Source of the DNA: Mytilus galloprovincialis | Lineage: Eukaryota; Mollusca; Bivalvia; Mytilida; Mytilidae | Direction of reading: 5' to 3' | Assembly (NCBI RefSeq): GCF_965363235.1 | Contig: NC_134838.1 | Coordinates: 3,415,001 to 3,479,000, forward strand | Length of the DNA: 64,000 nt | Part shown: one piece after another, positions 34,928 to 60,400 of the stretch | How positions within the stretch are numbered: position 1 is the stretch's first letter | Layout: every line of letters begins with the position of its first letter | The notes under the pieces: model-generated | The model's input: the letters and a program-made list of their open reading frames with translations, nothing else | What the model was told of the DNA's origin: nothing | Database searches by the model: none | Made by a program: the position numbers and the translations under genes

Positions 34928-35559
34928 AAAAATGCATGTACTATAACAAAAAAAAATCTTTTAGTACATAGAATTATGTTATCAATAGAAATTTTCGTCG
35001 TTGTCCCGTCTTAAAACTTTCTCTGTGTAAATCATAATTCAGGTTGTATGTACATGTATATGATTAGTTACTATTGTCTTTGCTTTGTTATTTACTCTCC
35101 AATAGGAGGCTAATAAATTACATATTATATATACGACACAGATAACTCTGCACAAATTTGTTGGAGGGGCTTAATTTAAGAGGAACAAACCACACATCTT
35201 AAAAGTCTACTGAACGTATTTGTAAAATCTAAAATTATGCACTTAAGTTTTGCATTCGAAAGTCTATTTGTTATTATTTCCATATTTTAGGAAAGGGTTT
35301 GCGATTTCTAATAGTAATATTGTTAATACATCCAAAGTCAACACACTTTCTACTATATTTTCATAAGGCTCGAAGAAGTTCTCCCAAATATAACCAGAAA
35401 CATCAATACTTTATTTTAAGCAATCCCCGTTTCACAAAGTATTAAAAGTTTATAAATGTGTGTTGCAGGCATTATCTTTTAAGATCTTAAAGATACTATA
35501 TATATTATAGATTACCAGATTTAAATAATTACTTTCTAAATCTTTTTGTCTCTTCAGAA

Positions 35560-36736
35560 TTGCCATTTGTTGGTCGCAATTTTTATAATACTACTTGGAA
35601 TGAACTAAAAATATTGTTTCAAAATACTTTCAATTCGATATATCTAAACATTGGTCAACAAAATGCCCCATCGAAAAAAAAAATCTAGTCTGAAAGCTTT
35701 CAGACTCTTGTAACGATTTGCGCAAAACGGTTAAAAGTTATGAAAAACTGGTTAACAAATTTCCATACAAAAACACTTACAGAAAATCTTTTACTCCAAC
35801 CGCTCGAAATATAGAAAAGCTTGTAAAAAGGCAGAAAGATCATACAAAAATTAAATATGTTCTGAAATAATTGTTAATAAAGACCCTAAAACATTTTGGA
35901 ATCTTTTACAAAAACTATGTACATCTTGTAATAATGAAGATTCTGTATATTTTGCTCAAGACGAATTTATCAGATATTTTAAAAAAACTAAACAAAACCG
36001 ACCAGAGTTTTAACCTATTGTAAGAAAAATTCTCAACAATTTTGAAACATTATTTGATGATTTTCAAAATAGCAACAGGACAAATGGCTTTCAGGAACAC
36101 ATTAAAACAAGTGAGATTTTAAAGGCCCTTTATAAAATGGGAAAAGCACACCTACTGATCTATTTCAAATGAAATATTGAAAAATGGAATATCAGTCTTA
36201 ACAAAATTATTACAAAAGCTATTTAACTTTGTTTTCAATAACGGAAGTTTTCCAAAAGCTTGGAGTGAATCATTTTTAGTACTTCTACATAAAAAGGGAA
36301 GTAAAAGTGACCCTGGTAATTACAGTGGTATATCCATTACTTCGAAAATTGTTTAATAAAATAATCCTCTCTTGATTAATTGCTCATATCAATGTTAACA
36401 AATTAATAAATAATAACCAGATTGGCTTCAAAAAAGAAAGTCGAACTGCAGTCCACATCTTCTCCTTGAAAATCTATTGTGAGCAATAATAAATCCACAC
36501 AAAAAAATTTTAAAATGCTGTTTTCATTGATCTTAAAAAAATCGTTCGATACAATTTGGAAAATAGAACTCTTTCATAAACTACTTCAAAGTAATTTACC
36601 AAAACATATTTTAATATAATATTTTCAATGCACTCTAATACAAAATGTAGAATTAAATTTTCTAATGGTCGTAGCCCATCATTTGAATCAAACTGTGGTG
36701 TTAAAACAAGGAGATGTATTGAGTCCTCTTCTTTTT
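35560..36736 (+). mobile_element. non-LTR retrotransposon (LINE) remnant
   Basis: Several short frames together resemble the upstream and RT regions of a Jockey/CR1-type LINE ORF2: KDPKTFWNLLQKL near 35880, then LFNFVFNNGSFPKAWSESFL..LLHKKGS and DPGNYSGISITSKIV near 36215-36350. FKMLFSLILKKSFDTIWKIE follows near 36510, with KQGDVLSPLLF just before 36737. There are frame changes and stops at many points and the catalytic motif is missing. The 3' part is cut off by the family D element at 36737. No intact endonuclease is seen. Confidence 0.75.
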
Positions 36737-37459
36737 AGCTCACCTTTTCTCATCACTTGGCGTCCGTCGTCCGTCGTCGTTAACTTTTTACATTTTGAAC
36801 TTCTTCTAGAGAACCACTGAATGGAATGAAACCAAACATGGCATGTATGTTCCTTATGAGGTGCTGACCAAGTGTTGTTACTTTGTAGCCGATCCATCGT
36901 CCAAGATGGCCGCCAGCGGGGGACTTAGTTTAACATAGGACCCTATGGGAAATGCATACAAATGACTTCTTCTAGAGAACCATTGAATGGAATGAAACCA
37001 AACATAGTATGAATGTTCCTTATGAGGTGCTGACCAAGTGTTGTTACTTTGTAGCCGATCGATCATCCAAGATGGCCGCCAGCGGGGGACTTAGTTTAAC
37101 ATAGGACCCTATGGGAAATGCATACAAATGACTTCTTCTAGAGAACCACTGAAGGGAATGAAACCAAACATGGCATGAATGTTCCTTATGGGGTGCTGAC
37201 CAAGTGTTGTTACTTTGTAGCTGATCCATCATCCAAGATGGCCGCCAGTGGGGACTTAGTTTAACATAGGACCCTATGGGAAATTCATACAAAAGTCTTC
37301 TTCTAAAGAACCAAGGAATTGATAGCATGAATAGTCCTTTCCTTATGAGGTGCTGGCCAAGTGTTGTTACTTTGTAGTCAAATTTTATCTGTTTTTATAC
37401 GATTTCAAAAAATCCAAGTAGAGTCAGGTGAGCGATACAGGCTCTTAAGAGCCTCTAGT
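36737..37459 (-). mobile_element. family D hairpin element, inserted in the LINE remnant
   Basis: Reverse orientation: it starts AGCTCACCTTTTCTCATCAC, then GTCCGTCGTCCGTCGTCG. Three tandem units of about 180 bp follow (CTTCTTCTAGAGAACCACTG ... CATCCAAGATGGCCGCCAGC). It ends TCAGGTGAGCGATACAGGCT with the CTCTTAAGAG hairpin. The core units differ in length and sequence from those of the copy at 20090, so this is a subfamily. Confidence 0.8.
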
Positions 37460-38354
37460 TATTTCTTTTATAGAAAAACAGACACATCCCTTTTCTTACA
37501 TTACCTCGAGACGAAATTTTTAAAATCATACGTTTATATACTCGGTGCATTCAGTCTGTATATATACATGTATATAGCTTGAAATACACCTTTCAACTCT
37601 ACTGATAAGCCCACCCCCCTTAGCAACACATGGCAACCCAGCATCTTAGGTCAAGCTAATCAACAAAATGGCGGTTATTATGAACATTGGATAATAACAA
37701 AGTAAAGAAAATGTTATGATAAATATAAAGAAGAGCAATATATATGTTTTTATGTTAATATATGTAAAATAGTTACTCCTCAAGAGTTGAGAGATAGATT
37801 TATGAAATTCTGACCATTTAACTAAATTAAAAGAAACAAATCGAATATTGAAATTTGAAGCTATCCGGCCTAGATTACTTTCATTCACAAATGTAGTTTT
37901 AACAACAAGATATAGAATATGATATGATTGATAAGAAAAATTATGATGATAAATTACAGGTTTGATGACTCTTTAATTATGCATGGCTAATGAATGCTGA
38001 TAAGTAGGTTTACTTTGTAGACAAACACAGCATTGGGCATGTTGGGTTAACTTGTGAAACGAGCATCGTTGCTCCAGTAACTATTAATTGTTTGTTGAAT
38101 AATATATAACCAATTTTCTTTTTTTAAGTCCATAGATAACCTATACTGATAATTAAAATTCCTATCACTAAGTAAAAAATAAAGAACATAAAAAAATTAA
38201 TATATGTTTTGCTTACATGTATATTTGGTCATTGAAGTTCGTCTTGGCTTTACATTCATATAGACTCTTATCCTTTTAAAACAGAATCTTTGCACATTGT
38301 ACCTTTTTAATTTAAAATTAAGAAAATAAAATATATCCAAAACTTCTCTACTTC
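37460..38354. other. intergenic AT-rich DNA
   Basis: No gene or clear repeat boundary. Part may belong to the 3' region of the interrupted LINE. The right end grades into the TATA-rich array upstream of the dehydrogenase gene. Confidence 0.4.
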
Positions 38355-38453
38355 TTTTTTTATATATATAAAATATATTTTTTTTATATATATAAAATAT
38401 ATTTTTTTTATATATATAAAATATGTTTTTTTTATATATATAAAATATATGAT
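38355..38453. repeat. TATATATA/T8 minisatellite upstream of dehydrogenase
   Basis: Four units of about 26 bp, each TTTTTTTATATATATAAAAT followed by ATATTT. Each contains a palindromic TATATATA tract and a TATAAAA box. The array ends about 110 bp before the ATG at 38561, so it lies in the likely core promoter. Whether it drives transcription is inference. Confidence 0.75.
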
Positions 38454-38560
38454 AATAATTTAATCAAGTTTAATTAGTAAATATTCGTCTCGCACCCGTG
38501 TTTTCTTACCGCTGTAAGATAAGTGTAACTTATCCGTGTAAAACTTGATGAATCACCGCT

Positions 38561-51948
<13,388 letters not shown>

Positions 51949-52700
51949 CTTAATTTCGCTATACTTGGTGTGTTCAAAAGACAGGAAAATAAAACTTGGA
52001 TGATTACAATATAAATGTGATTAGAATTAATTAAATTTACTTTTACAAAAAACATGATTTAAATTTGCATTAGTTTTCAATATATGCAATATAAATTGAG
52101 TTAATATAGATGGCTGATGTCTCTAATGAACGCATTATGCTCAACAGTTTGGTGTTTATGGGCAGGTTGCATGCGCTGACGTCACAGGCACTCGTCCCAG
52201 AAAAAAGTCCTATAAAGGTACATAGGTTGTTTTTTCTAGACGAGTGTCTGTGGCTGACGTCCCTGCCTAACGGTTTGTATATTGATTAACAAAAGATATT
52301 CTATTACATATCGGTTCGCAACACTTTCTGTTTGTCATTTCAAAGTCACAACAATACCTTAAACAAGGAACAAAAGCTAATAGCATATTCAAGAAAGGCT
52401 GTCACGGGTTCAATGAATTGTGAACTTTCCATTCCATAGCAGTAACATTCCAGCAGCGCCTGCTTACGGAGTATTATCTCCCGATTGTTACGATATTCCC
52501 GCTCTTTTATTTCCTATCGTGATTTCCTTGATAGAGACTTTCTGCTCACAAGGAGGCTATTAAACCAAGAGTTCCAAATTGTGAAGTTGAAATCATCTCT
52601 TCATAATTTACTGGCGCCATCACGAGTTGGTTAACCGTTATGTAATATCCGTTTCACAGATGATATCGGATATTTTTCTTACGTCGTAAGCACAATCCCC
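51949..52700. other. dehydrogenase 3' flank and intergenic DNA
   Basis: An AATAAA poly-A signal lies about 38 bp after the stop codon (near 51986). Beyond it I see no exon, RNA gene or repeat with clear ends. An imperfect inverted pair (CTGACGTCACAGGCACTCGTC near 52177 and GACGAGTGTCTGTGGCTGACG near 52239) would form a hairpin of about 80 nt. Confidence 0.5.
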
Positions 52701-52709
52701 TTTCCTTTT

Positions 52710-53010
52710 CATGAATGTGACCTACCGAATTGAACTATTTACCGAGTTTGTAGTAACATGAGCAACACGACGGGTGTCACATGTGGAGCCTGATCTACTT
52801 ACCCTTCCGGAGCACCTGAGATCACTCCCAGTTTTTGATGGGGATCGTGTTACTCAGTCTTAGATTTCTATGTTTTTTCTTGTGTACTATCATTTGTCTG
52901 TCTTTTTCATTTTTAGCCATGTCGTTTTCAGCTTATTTTCGATTTATGAGTTTGACTGTTCCTCTGGTATCTTTCGTCCCTCTTTTAACATGGCTTTTTT
53001 GCATGTATTT
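52710..53010 (+). repeat. dispersed repeat family H, plus orientation
   Basis: Contains GAGCAACACGACGGGTGTCA, CTTACCCTTCCGGAGCACCT, TTTTTAGCCATGTCGTTTTC and GAGTTTGACTGTTCCTCTGG then TATCTTTCGTCCCTC. An inverted copy lies at about 55835-56110 and a partial inverted copy at 53560-53740. Looks like the 3' end of a retroelement; no coding capacity. Confidence 0.7.
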
Positions 53011-53310
53011 ACGTACAATCGTTACGCCAAATGATCACAACTCTTGGCCAACATTCTCGTATGATGGAAAATTCAAACACACTTTTGTAAAGACAAAACA
53101 CAATCATTTCATTCCATGACATTTTACACATTTCAAGGAACTTAGAATTAATGTTACATAAAGACACATCTACATCTCATTTTAAAAACTGACCCAAAAA
53201 GGAGATTAGAAATAAAGATACAATTAATATATGTGATAAACACGAGGATTTGAACTTTTGTTGTTGTAAACTTTTTATAATAACAGACAATTCCCAAGTA
53301 TATTGCTAAT

Positions 53311-53440
53311 CAGTGGCGGATCCAGAACTTTTCCTAAAAGGGGGGGGGGGGCGCTGATTGACCTAAGGGGGACCCGCTCCAGTCATGCTTCAATGATTCC
53401 TTATATAATCAACCAAGGGCCCCCTTGGATCCGCCTATGC
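53311..53440. mobile_element. 130-bp hAT-like MITE (CAGTGGCGGATCCAG)
   Basis: Ends CAGTGGCGGATCCAGAAC and TTGGATCCGCCTATG are inverted repeats. The interior has a G12 tract and GACCTAAGGGGGACCCGCTCC, shared with the fragment at 31030. No coding. Confidence 0.7.
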
Positions 53441-53559
53441 TAATGCGTATCTCAATTGATACGAGTTAATATATCATTATGTCTTATGCAATTTAAAAGT
53501 TGCGAACATTTTAACAATGAAGTAGGGAAACAAAAATGGAGTCCCAATGTTTGATCTCG

Positions 53560-53740
53560 AAAAAAATAGAGAGATGAAAGATATCAAAGGGACATTCAAA
53601 CTCATAAATCGTAAATAACTGACAACGTCATTGCAAAAACTGAAAAAGGCCGAAAGACATGCAACAGTGTATACAAAGGACATAATAAAAATCTAGTAAG
53701 ACTGAGCAACACAAACCCCATCAAATATCGGCATACCAAT
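53560..53740 (-). repeat. dispersed repeat family H fragment, reverse
   Basis: GATATCAAAGGGACATTCAA, AACTCATAAATCGTAAATAA and CTGACAACGTCATTG are the complement of part of the family H repeat at 52905-52995. Followed by eroded sequence up to the family A element at 53821. Confidence 0.65.
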
Positions 53741-53820
53741 GGATATCTCAACACTTTGGTGGGCGCAAGAAAGATAGAACCAAATATATAAATAGCAAGT
53801 ACATAAGTATGATTAGAAAC

Positions 53821-54279
53821 AAGAATGTATCCAAAGTACACGGATGCCCCACTCGCACTATCCTTTTCCATGTTCCATGGACCGTGAAATTGGGTAATTA
53901 TCTAATTTGGCATTAAAATTAGAAAGATCATATCATAAGCAACAAGTGTACTAAGTTTCAAGTTGATTGGACTTCAGCTTCATCAAAAACTACCTTGACC
54001 AAAAACTTTAACCTGAAACTCCCACTTTCATTTTCTATGTTCAGTGGACCGTGAAATTGGGGTCAAAAGTCTAATTTGGCTTAAAAATTAGAAAGATCAT
54101 CTCATAAGCAACAAGTGTACTAAGTTTCAAGTTGATTGGACTTCAGCTTCATCAAAAACTACCTTGACCAAAAACTTTAACCTGGACGGACGAACGGAAC
54201 CACAGACGGACGGACGGACGGACGAACGGAGCCACAGACCAGAAAACATAATGCCCCTCTACTATCGTAGGTGGGGCAT
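53821..54279 (+). mobile_element. hairpin-ended element, family A, compact copy
   Basis: AAGAATGTATCCAAAGTACA then GGATGCCCCACTC at the left, about 1.7 core units, (GGAC)n at 54184-54225, and the terminal hairpin ATGCCCC...GGGGCAT ending at 54279, then an A-run. This is the uninterrupted counterpart of the copy at 32491-34517; their internal layout is otherwise the same. Confidence 0.85.
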
Positions 54280-54579
54280 AAAAATAAAAAAGTAGTATAA
54301 CAAAAATACTAAACTCCAAGGAAATTTCAATTTGGAAATTCCCTTTTCGTTCATATATTCTGAACCAATTCGGATACTGTGGTGTTACTGAACATAATAA
54401 AAGAGAAGGTTAGAAATTCCCTCTTGAAGGATACCAAGGAGAGAACCTCAACTGCTATTGCTTGTAGAGTAACAAGCAGTCATTGTTCTTGAAAAAAAAA
54501 AACCGGTGTACTTTCAAAGCCATTGATATTGGTTGAGTATTGCCGAGAATTTCTTGTTATGTGCATATCTTGTTCATGC

Positions 54580-55163
54580 TTACATTGGTGTGCGGTAATT
54601 GTCGCATAGTATATCCAAAAGCATCAATAACCACTTTGTAAAAATAAGGTTAGTTGTAGTTTCTTCCTCCTTTTCCCGATGATTCCCAGTCAAGTTCTTC
54701 CAATATGCCACACACTCCACTGGTGCTCCTAACGGTTGTTTGGCATAACGAACATGACGCTGGACCATCGCAACTTTGTTTTCACCTGCTCTTTTTGCAG
54801 GCAGGGCTCTATACTGTTGCACATCAGTCTAAGTTAGTTTTGACCATTACAACAAAGGCGTGTCTTTGTTCTATTATAAGATTCAATCACTTGCGTTTTA
54901 GAAATCTTAGAATGCTGTTTGCCTCTTTTTGATACGCTGTAGGTGTGTTTTTTCCGGGACATGTCAATTTCGAAAGTACTAGTATTTGATAATCCCTGAT
55001 CTTTCCAGCATTTGTCCCTAAAACGTGTGTGAGTGTTGTGTTGGTGATCGGCGTGTTTTGGTGAGTTATACACTGCTTTTCTGTCTGTGAAAGTCCATGT
55101 CACAACAATAATTACATTCTGTAAGTTTGAAAAGATCTTCTTGTAGTACAATACTATCAGCAA
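54580..55163 (-). other. unrecognised reading frames (80 and 109 residues)
   Basis: Two neighbouring minus-strand frames: 54834-55163 (109 residues, basic, rich in K, R and H, with RFRDKCWKDQGLSNTSTFEI) and 54580-54822 (80 residues, with MVQRHVRYAKQPLGAPVECV). I recognise no domain in either. They sit between inverted family H repeats (52.7 and 56.1 kb), so may be remnants of a mobile element. No splice sites or supporting motifs; treat as hypothetical. Confidence 0.25.
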
Positions 55164-55614
55164 GTGATGTTTTTGTTCTGTATACTATGCCATTTTCTGC
55201 AAAGAATCGTGTGCTAGTCATTTGCATAGCATGTCTTTGTTGTACATTGTATGTTTACATATGTTTGGCTAGCCTCCTGTGTTCCAATTATTATCACCTA
55301 AGAGCAGTAGGTCCGTTTGTGTTTCTCGCTCAATTTTGTCAATATAAACGTTACTATAAAACAATTGGTATACAAGTGGGAGATTTAGCTAGCTATAATA
55401 CCAGGTTGTACCTACCTTTTTCTTCGGAAGATGCATGTATCAAATCAAGAAAATGGCAATTGCTTTTCACTTGATCCCTTGGTGGATAGCTCTTGATCTT
55501 GTCGATTAAATAGACTTACGTTTTGGAAATACCTTTGATTTCGGTATTTTTTTTATGAATTATGTTGCCGTTTATGTCGTTGATAAAATACAAGAAATCG
55601 TAACGGTCCGAGTA

Positions 55615-56110
55615 TAGAAATTTTTGTTACACTTCATTGTTTCTGTTGTTCTGCAGTTTACCTTGTATAGTTAATGTGTTTCCCTCGGTTTTAGTTTGCT
55701 ACCCGGATTTGTTTTCTCTCAGTCGATTTGTGACTTGAATAGTGATATGTTACTGTTGCCTTTATAGTTTAGTTTCTTCGGGGACTCCACTGACCACAGT
55801 AAAATTCTCTGATGAATCTCCCTTGACGATGAAAAAGGGACGAAAGATACCAGAGGGACAGTCAAACTCATAGATTGAAAATAAACTGACAACGCCATGG
55901 TTAAAAATAAAAAGACAAATAGACAAATATTAGCACAGAATACACAACATAGAAAACCAAAGACTCCGCAACACGAACCCCACTAAAAACGGAAGGCTAT
56001 CTCAGGTGCTCCGGAAGGGTAAGCAGATCCTGTTCGACATGTGGCACCCGTCTTGTTGCTCATGTTATTACAAATCCGGTAAATAGTCTACTTCGGTAGG
56101 TCACATTCGT
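55615..56110. repeat. dispersed repeat family H, two abutting pieces
   Basis: 55615-55770 matches 50930-51075 in plus orientation (GTTACACTTCATTGTTTCTG...CTGTTGCCTTTATAG). 55835-56110 is a minus-orientation copy of 52710-53010 (GGGACGAAAGATACCAGAGG, CTCAGGTGCTCCGGAAGGGT, CGTCTTGTTGCTCATG). Confidence 0.65.
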
Positions 56111-56524
56111 TAAATGGGAAGGGTATTGTTGTTAGGACATAAAGAACATAAGGGTGTTGTAGTTACGACATAAGAATGACTTGTTTGGTACGATCAATTA
56201 GGAATAAAGCCTAGTATATCTGTTCCGGACCATATGAGTATACGCGTATGGTCATGCCCATATGGGTATATACTCATATGGTCGGGGTAATTAACACTCT
56301 GTTACGGTTTACTTTTAATACTTCTAAACTCTTCATATGGTATGATCGTTCATTAAAAAGACGCTTTCATACATGATCATATAGGTAATTTTATTATCAT
56401 ATTATAATAAAAAGATAAGCTAAATAAAAATAAGAAGTTTTACATAGTTAATTTTACTTAACAGTCAATTTTATAGTAAACACATTTTATATACGTACCG
56501 AGGGTCATTACCGATTTGTTATTA

Positions 56525-56890
56525 CGAGTGAAAAGTAAAATCACAAAAATACTGAACTCAGAGGAAAATCAATTCGGAAAGTCCATAATCACATGGCAAA
56601 ATCAAATAACAAAACGCATCAAAAACGAATGGACAAGAACTGTCATATTCCTGACTTGGTACAGGCATTTTCAAATGTAGAAAATGGTGGATTGAACCTG
56701 GTTTTATAGCTAGCTAAACCTCTCACTTGTATGACAGTCGTATCACATTCAATTATATTGTCACCGATGCTTGAACAAAACAAACAGACACAATAGTCAA
56801 AAATGTCAAAAATAGCGGTACAGCAGTCAACATTGTGTTATCATATTAATCACTATAAAAACAACAAATGTAACGAAGAAGCACACATCA
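56525..56890 (+). repeat. dispersed repeat family J
   Basis: CATAATCACATGGCAAAATC, TGTCATATTCCTGACTTGGT, GTTTTATAGCTAGCTAAACC and CTCTCACTTGTATGACAGTC closely match the copy at 23365-23710. Non-coding. Confidence 0.7.
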
Positions 56891-57019
56891 AATTAACATC
56901 CTCATTTTGATTATATTATACGATTTTATTTGTCTATGTAAAATGCACCCATCAAGGAAGGAGGGTTTTGAGTACTAGTGTAAAATTGCGCGTTTGAAAT
57001 TCGCACAGGTAGACATGAA

Positions 57020-57390
57020 ATAATTTTGTCGTTCAACGTATGACAAGATGCATAAATACAGTCACGCAAAACAGATATAACAAAAACTGACTAAACAGTA
57101 TAAAGTAATAATAAATAAAATAATAGTGTGGTTCAAAGTATGACGAGATACATGAGTACAGAGTCAAGTCAAATGTATATCACAAAAAATGGGTCAACAG
57201 TAAAAGTACTATTAATAAATAAAATAATTTTGTCATTCAAAGTATGACAAGATACATAGGTACAGAGTCACATCATAAAATAATTTTGTCGTTCAAAGTA
57301 TGATGGGATACATAAGCACAGAGTTAAGTCAAAAAGGATATCTAAAAAACAGACCTAACAGTAAAAGTAATATTAATAAAGACAAATAAA
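57020..57390. repeat. about four tandem ~100-bp units beside the Penelope-like element
   Basis: Units begin ATAATTTTGTCGTTCAAAGT then ATGACAAGATACAT and recur near 57021, 57120, 57223 and 57275, with internal deletions. They lie directly downstream, in the element's sense, of the minus-strand RT frame that ends at 57442, so probably belong to its 3' untranslated region. Confidence 0.7.
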
Positions 57391-57441
57391 AGAATAATAT
57401 AACACGTTATTAAGATGATAAACAACGTCAGTATGCAAAAT

Positions 57442-60400
57442 CTATACTTCAAGACCATCGTGTATTATTTGTGAAGTTGATACGGAATATTTATCAACAA
57501 GTTCTGGGTACCTTCCAATGAACTTTTTTAGAAAAAGGACGAGACGTTCTTTGACATACCCCTGGTTCATCAACTTTCTGCTAAGACATTGGTGACGTTT
57601 TACAAAGTCTGAGTAGGAGCTGCAAGCTCTTGAATACCGAATAAGTTGGGAAATGTATATTCCATATGCAGGTGAAGTTGGTATATTGCTACTAAGGTGG
57701 GGGAAATTGATAATTTCAAAATCAAAATCGTCTCGTTTGTCATAGATTCTGGTACTAAGATGACTGTGTATGTCAAATTCGAGGTATAAGTCTAAAAATG
57801 AGGCGGAGGAAGCCGTGTCTGTTGTCTCTTTAATTTCTAGTTCTGGTGGATATATTAATGGAACCCAATCAGAAAAGTTCGGATTGTTAATGGAAAGAAC
57901 ATCATCAATATATCTGAAAGTGAAATTAAATAACCTGGCTTCTTTGATCTTCTTGTTTTTAACAAGTGTCTGAAGGAACTCCGATTCATATGAAAATAAG
58001 AAGTGGTCAGCAAGGAGAGGCGCGCAGTTCGTACCCATAGGAATGCCGACAATTTCTTGAAAAAGTCTACCTCCAAACTCAACAAATATGTTGTCGATAA
58101 GAAACTCCAGCATACTGACCACTTGTTCTTATGTGTAGCATGTTTTACCTTTTTGTTTGTCACTATTAACGAAATATGCCTTATGAAATCCCAAAGTAAT
58201 AAATTTATAGCGTATGCTACCATTTTTATGTTGAAAGGCATTGTGGATTATTTCTTTTAGGCGATTTTTCAATTTCACATGGGGAATGGTGGTATACAGG
58301 GTTGAAAAATCAAAAGTTTAATAACTTCAGAAAAAGACCGAGATTTAAAATTGTCTAGAAGTTCTTTAGAATTTTTAAGAATCCACATATGGTTAATACC
58401 ACTACGCGAGTAAACAGTTTCACAGTATTTCTGAAGACCCTCTTTCACTGCGGATAGAATTTTAGTCAATCTAATGGACAATTCTGTAGTGCAATATGAA
58501 GATGAGCCAGCAATATACCGTTGTTTGTACGGAATTTTATGAAGTTTTGGTATCCAATACAAACAAGGTATTAAAGTCCTCCGATTTGGTGTTCAATGTA
58601 ATGTTTATTGAAGCCATGAAGGACTTATGATTTGCTAAAATCTCATCCTTGTCAAATGATATGTCTTTGTATGTAGGATTACCTGAGTGCTCCTTTATAC
58701 CCAATTCTTTTACAAGACATTCGTAGTAATACGATTTACATACAAAGACAATATTATTTGAAGCTTTGTCCGCAGGAACAACAACATATTTATCATGAAG
58801 AGATGATAGACATTTCGTGGCCTCTTTGTCTCTGAAAACGGACTTTGGTCGATCGTTCACACAGTTTTTCAACTTGTGAATGCGACGTTTTATCAGAGAC
58901 CTGATAGTTTTAACCCATTCTGACAAAGTGTCCAGTTCAACATCTTCTCGCTTAGCCCATGCTCTGGCGTAGTCCTCAATGGAATCCATAATTATTTTGA
59001 AGTTATGGTTCCAATTGATGTGTTGGGGTTCTCTAAACTTAGGACCATGAGAAATCACCTTTCGGAGATTTTCATGTTGAATTATGTTTAGATCTCCAGT
59101 TATAACATGACCAGAGGGGCTGTAATTATAAGGCGAGTGGGAACATTCACATGTCGGAGGGTTTTTTAAGTATTGTTCTAAGTCAAGGTCCTGCAATGCT
59201 TGTTTGTAGCTAAATATTTTAGGTGCAATGGTTTTAGTGTAACTGTAGGATACAATAGGAACAGATTGATTTTGAAAATAAATAGGAATTTTAGATGTTA
59301 CTTCCTTGTGATGTAGATCGTTGCCGATATTGATTGCATCAATTCCTCTATTGGCAAAATCAACAGGAAGGAATTTCCTCTTTTCCTCATGTAAAGGTTC
59401 CGATCTTACTGGTTTGACAGGCGCGTAGCTACGTTTACGTCAAAACGCCCGGGCGTACACTTGAATTTTGGTAAAAAAAAATAATCTTAATAAATTAAAA
59501 TGATCTGATTTTAAAGCACACCAGTCTTGTAAATCTTTCTCTAATAGCTTGCAATTGCGAATAAAAGTGACGAAATTTACTTTTTATCAAATGGAACCCA
59601 TTATATATTTCTTCATTTTCTGTCAGTCAAGGTCTGAATCTACTGGGAATTCTTCTTACTTTTCTTTTGTTTAAAGCAATGTATAATAATCTGAGATTTG
59701 ATATGTGCTTTGAATTTAAGACGAGCCTGTGGCATTTATGACGCGTAGAAAAGAAAAAGTGAATCTTTATTTTGTTGGCGGCGTCAACGTTTAGGTTCAA
59801 TATGTGGTTAAATTGTTTTTAATATCAACAATTTTGTCAAACCTTCATGAAATTTTACGAAAGTTGGCCGACGTTTTTTTATTCTCAAAAGAGTACTCAG
59901 AGCATAATGATGAGTTCATGTTCTTAATTTCCCCGTATTTAACTAAAATGGAATTTGCAGTTAACAAGTTGATATACAGTCTGTGGTTAAAGTTTGTTAC
60001 ACTTCAATTACTTAATCAAACCTCCATCAAATTTTATGAAACATTGGCAAAAGCTTTTTTGTGATTTATGTCTAAAGCAACATTTTGAGGGTATTTTTTT
60101 TCATTTTTCAATTGACATACGGACTTATATTTTAGCAATTAACAGAGCCTTTTTCATAATGCACATAAACATCTATGCAAATTAATCATTTCATATCCAT
60201 TAACGAAATTTTCATAAAAAGGGGTTTTGGTCGAGTTATTGCGTTACCACGCGGGTCCTTTTAAACATATTTCAAAGTAACTGGTTTGGATATTTTCTCT
60301 TAACACAATGACCAATAGATTCCAGATCAACACAATGAATACATTAAACATACAAGATTTAAAAAATAGTCTCTAAAGTATGTTCAACTCGCTACATGTA

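Noticed and set aside
54705-55474. Plus-strand frames of 75 and 115 residues
   Set aside because: Cysteine- and leucine-rich antisense readings of the minus-strand frames, without any recognised motif.
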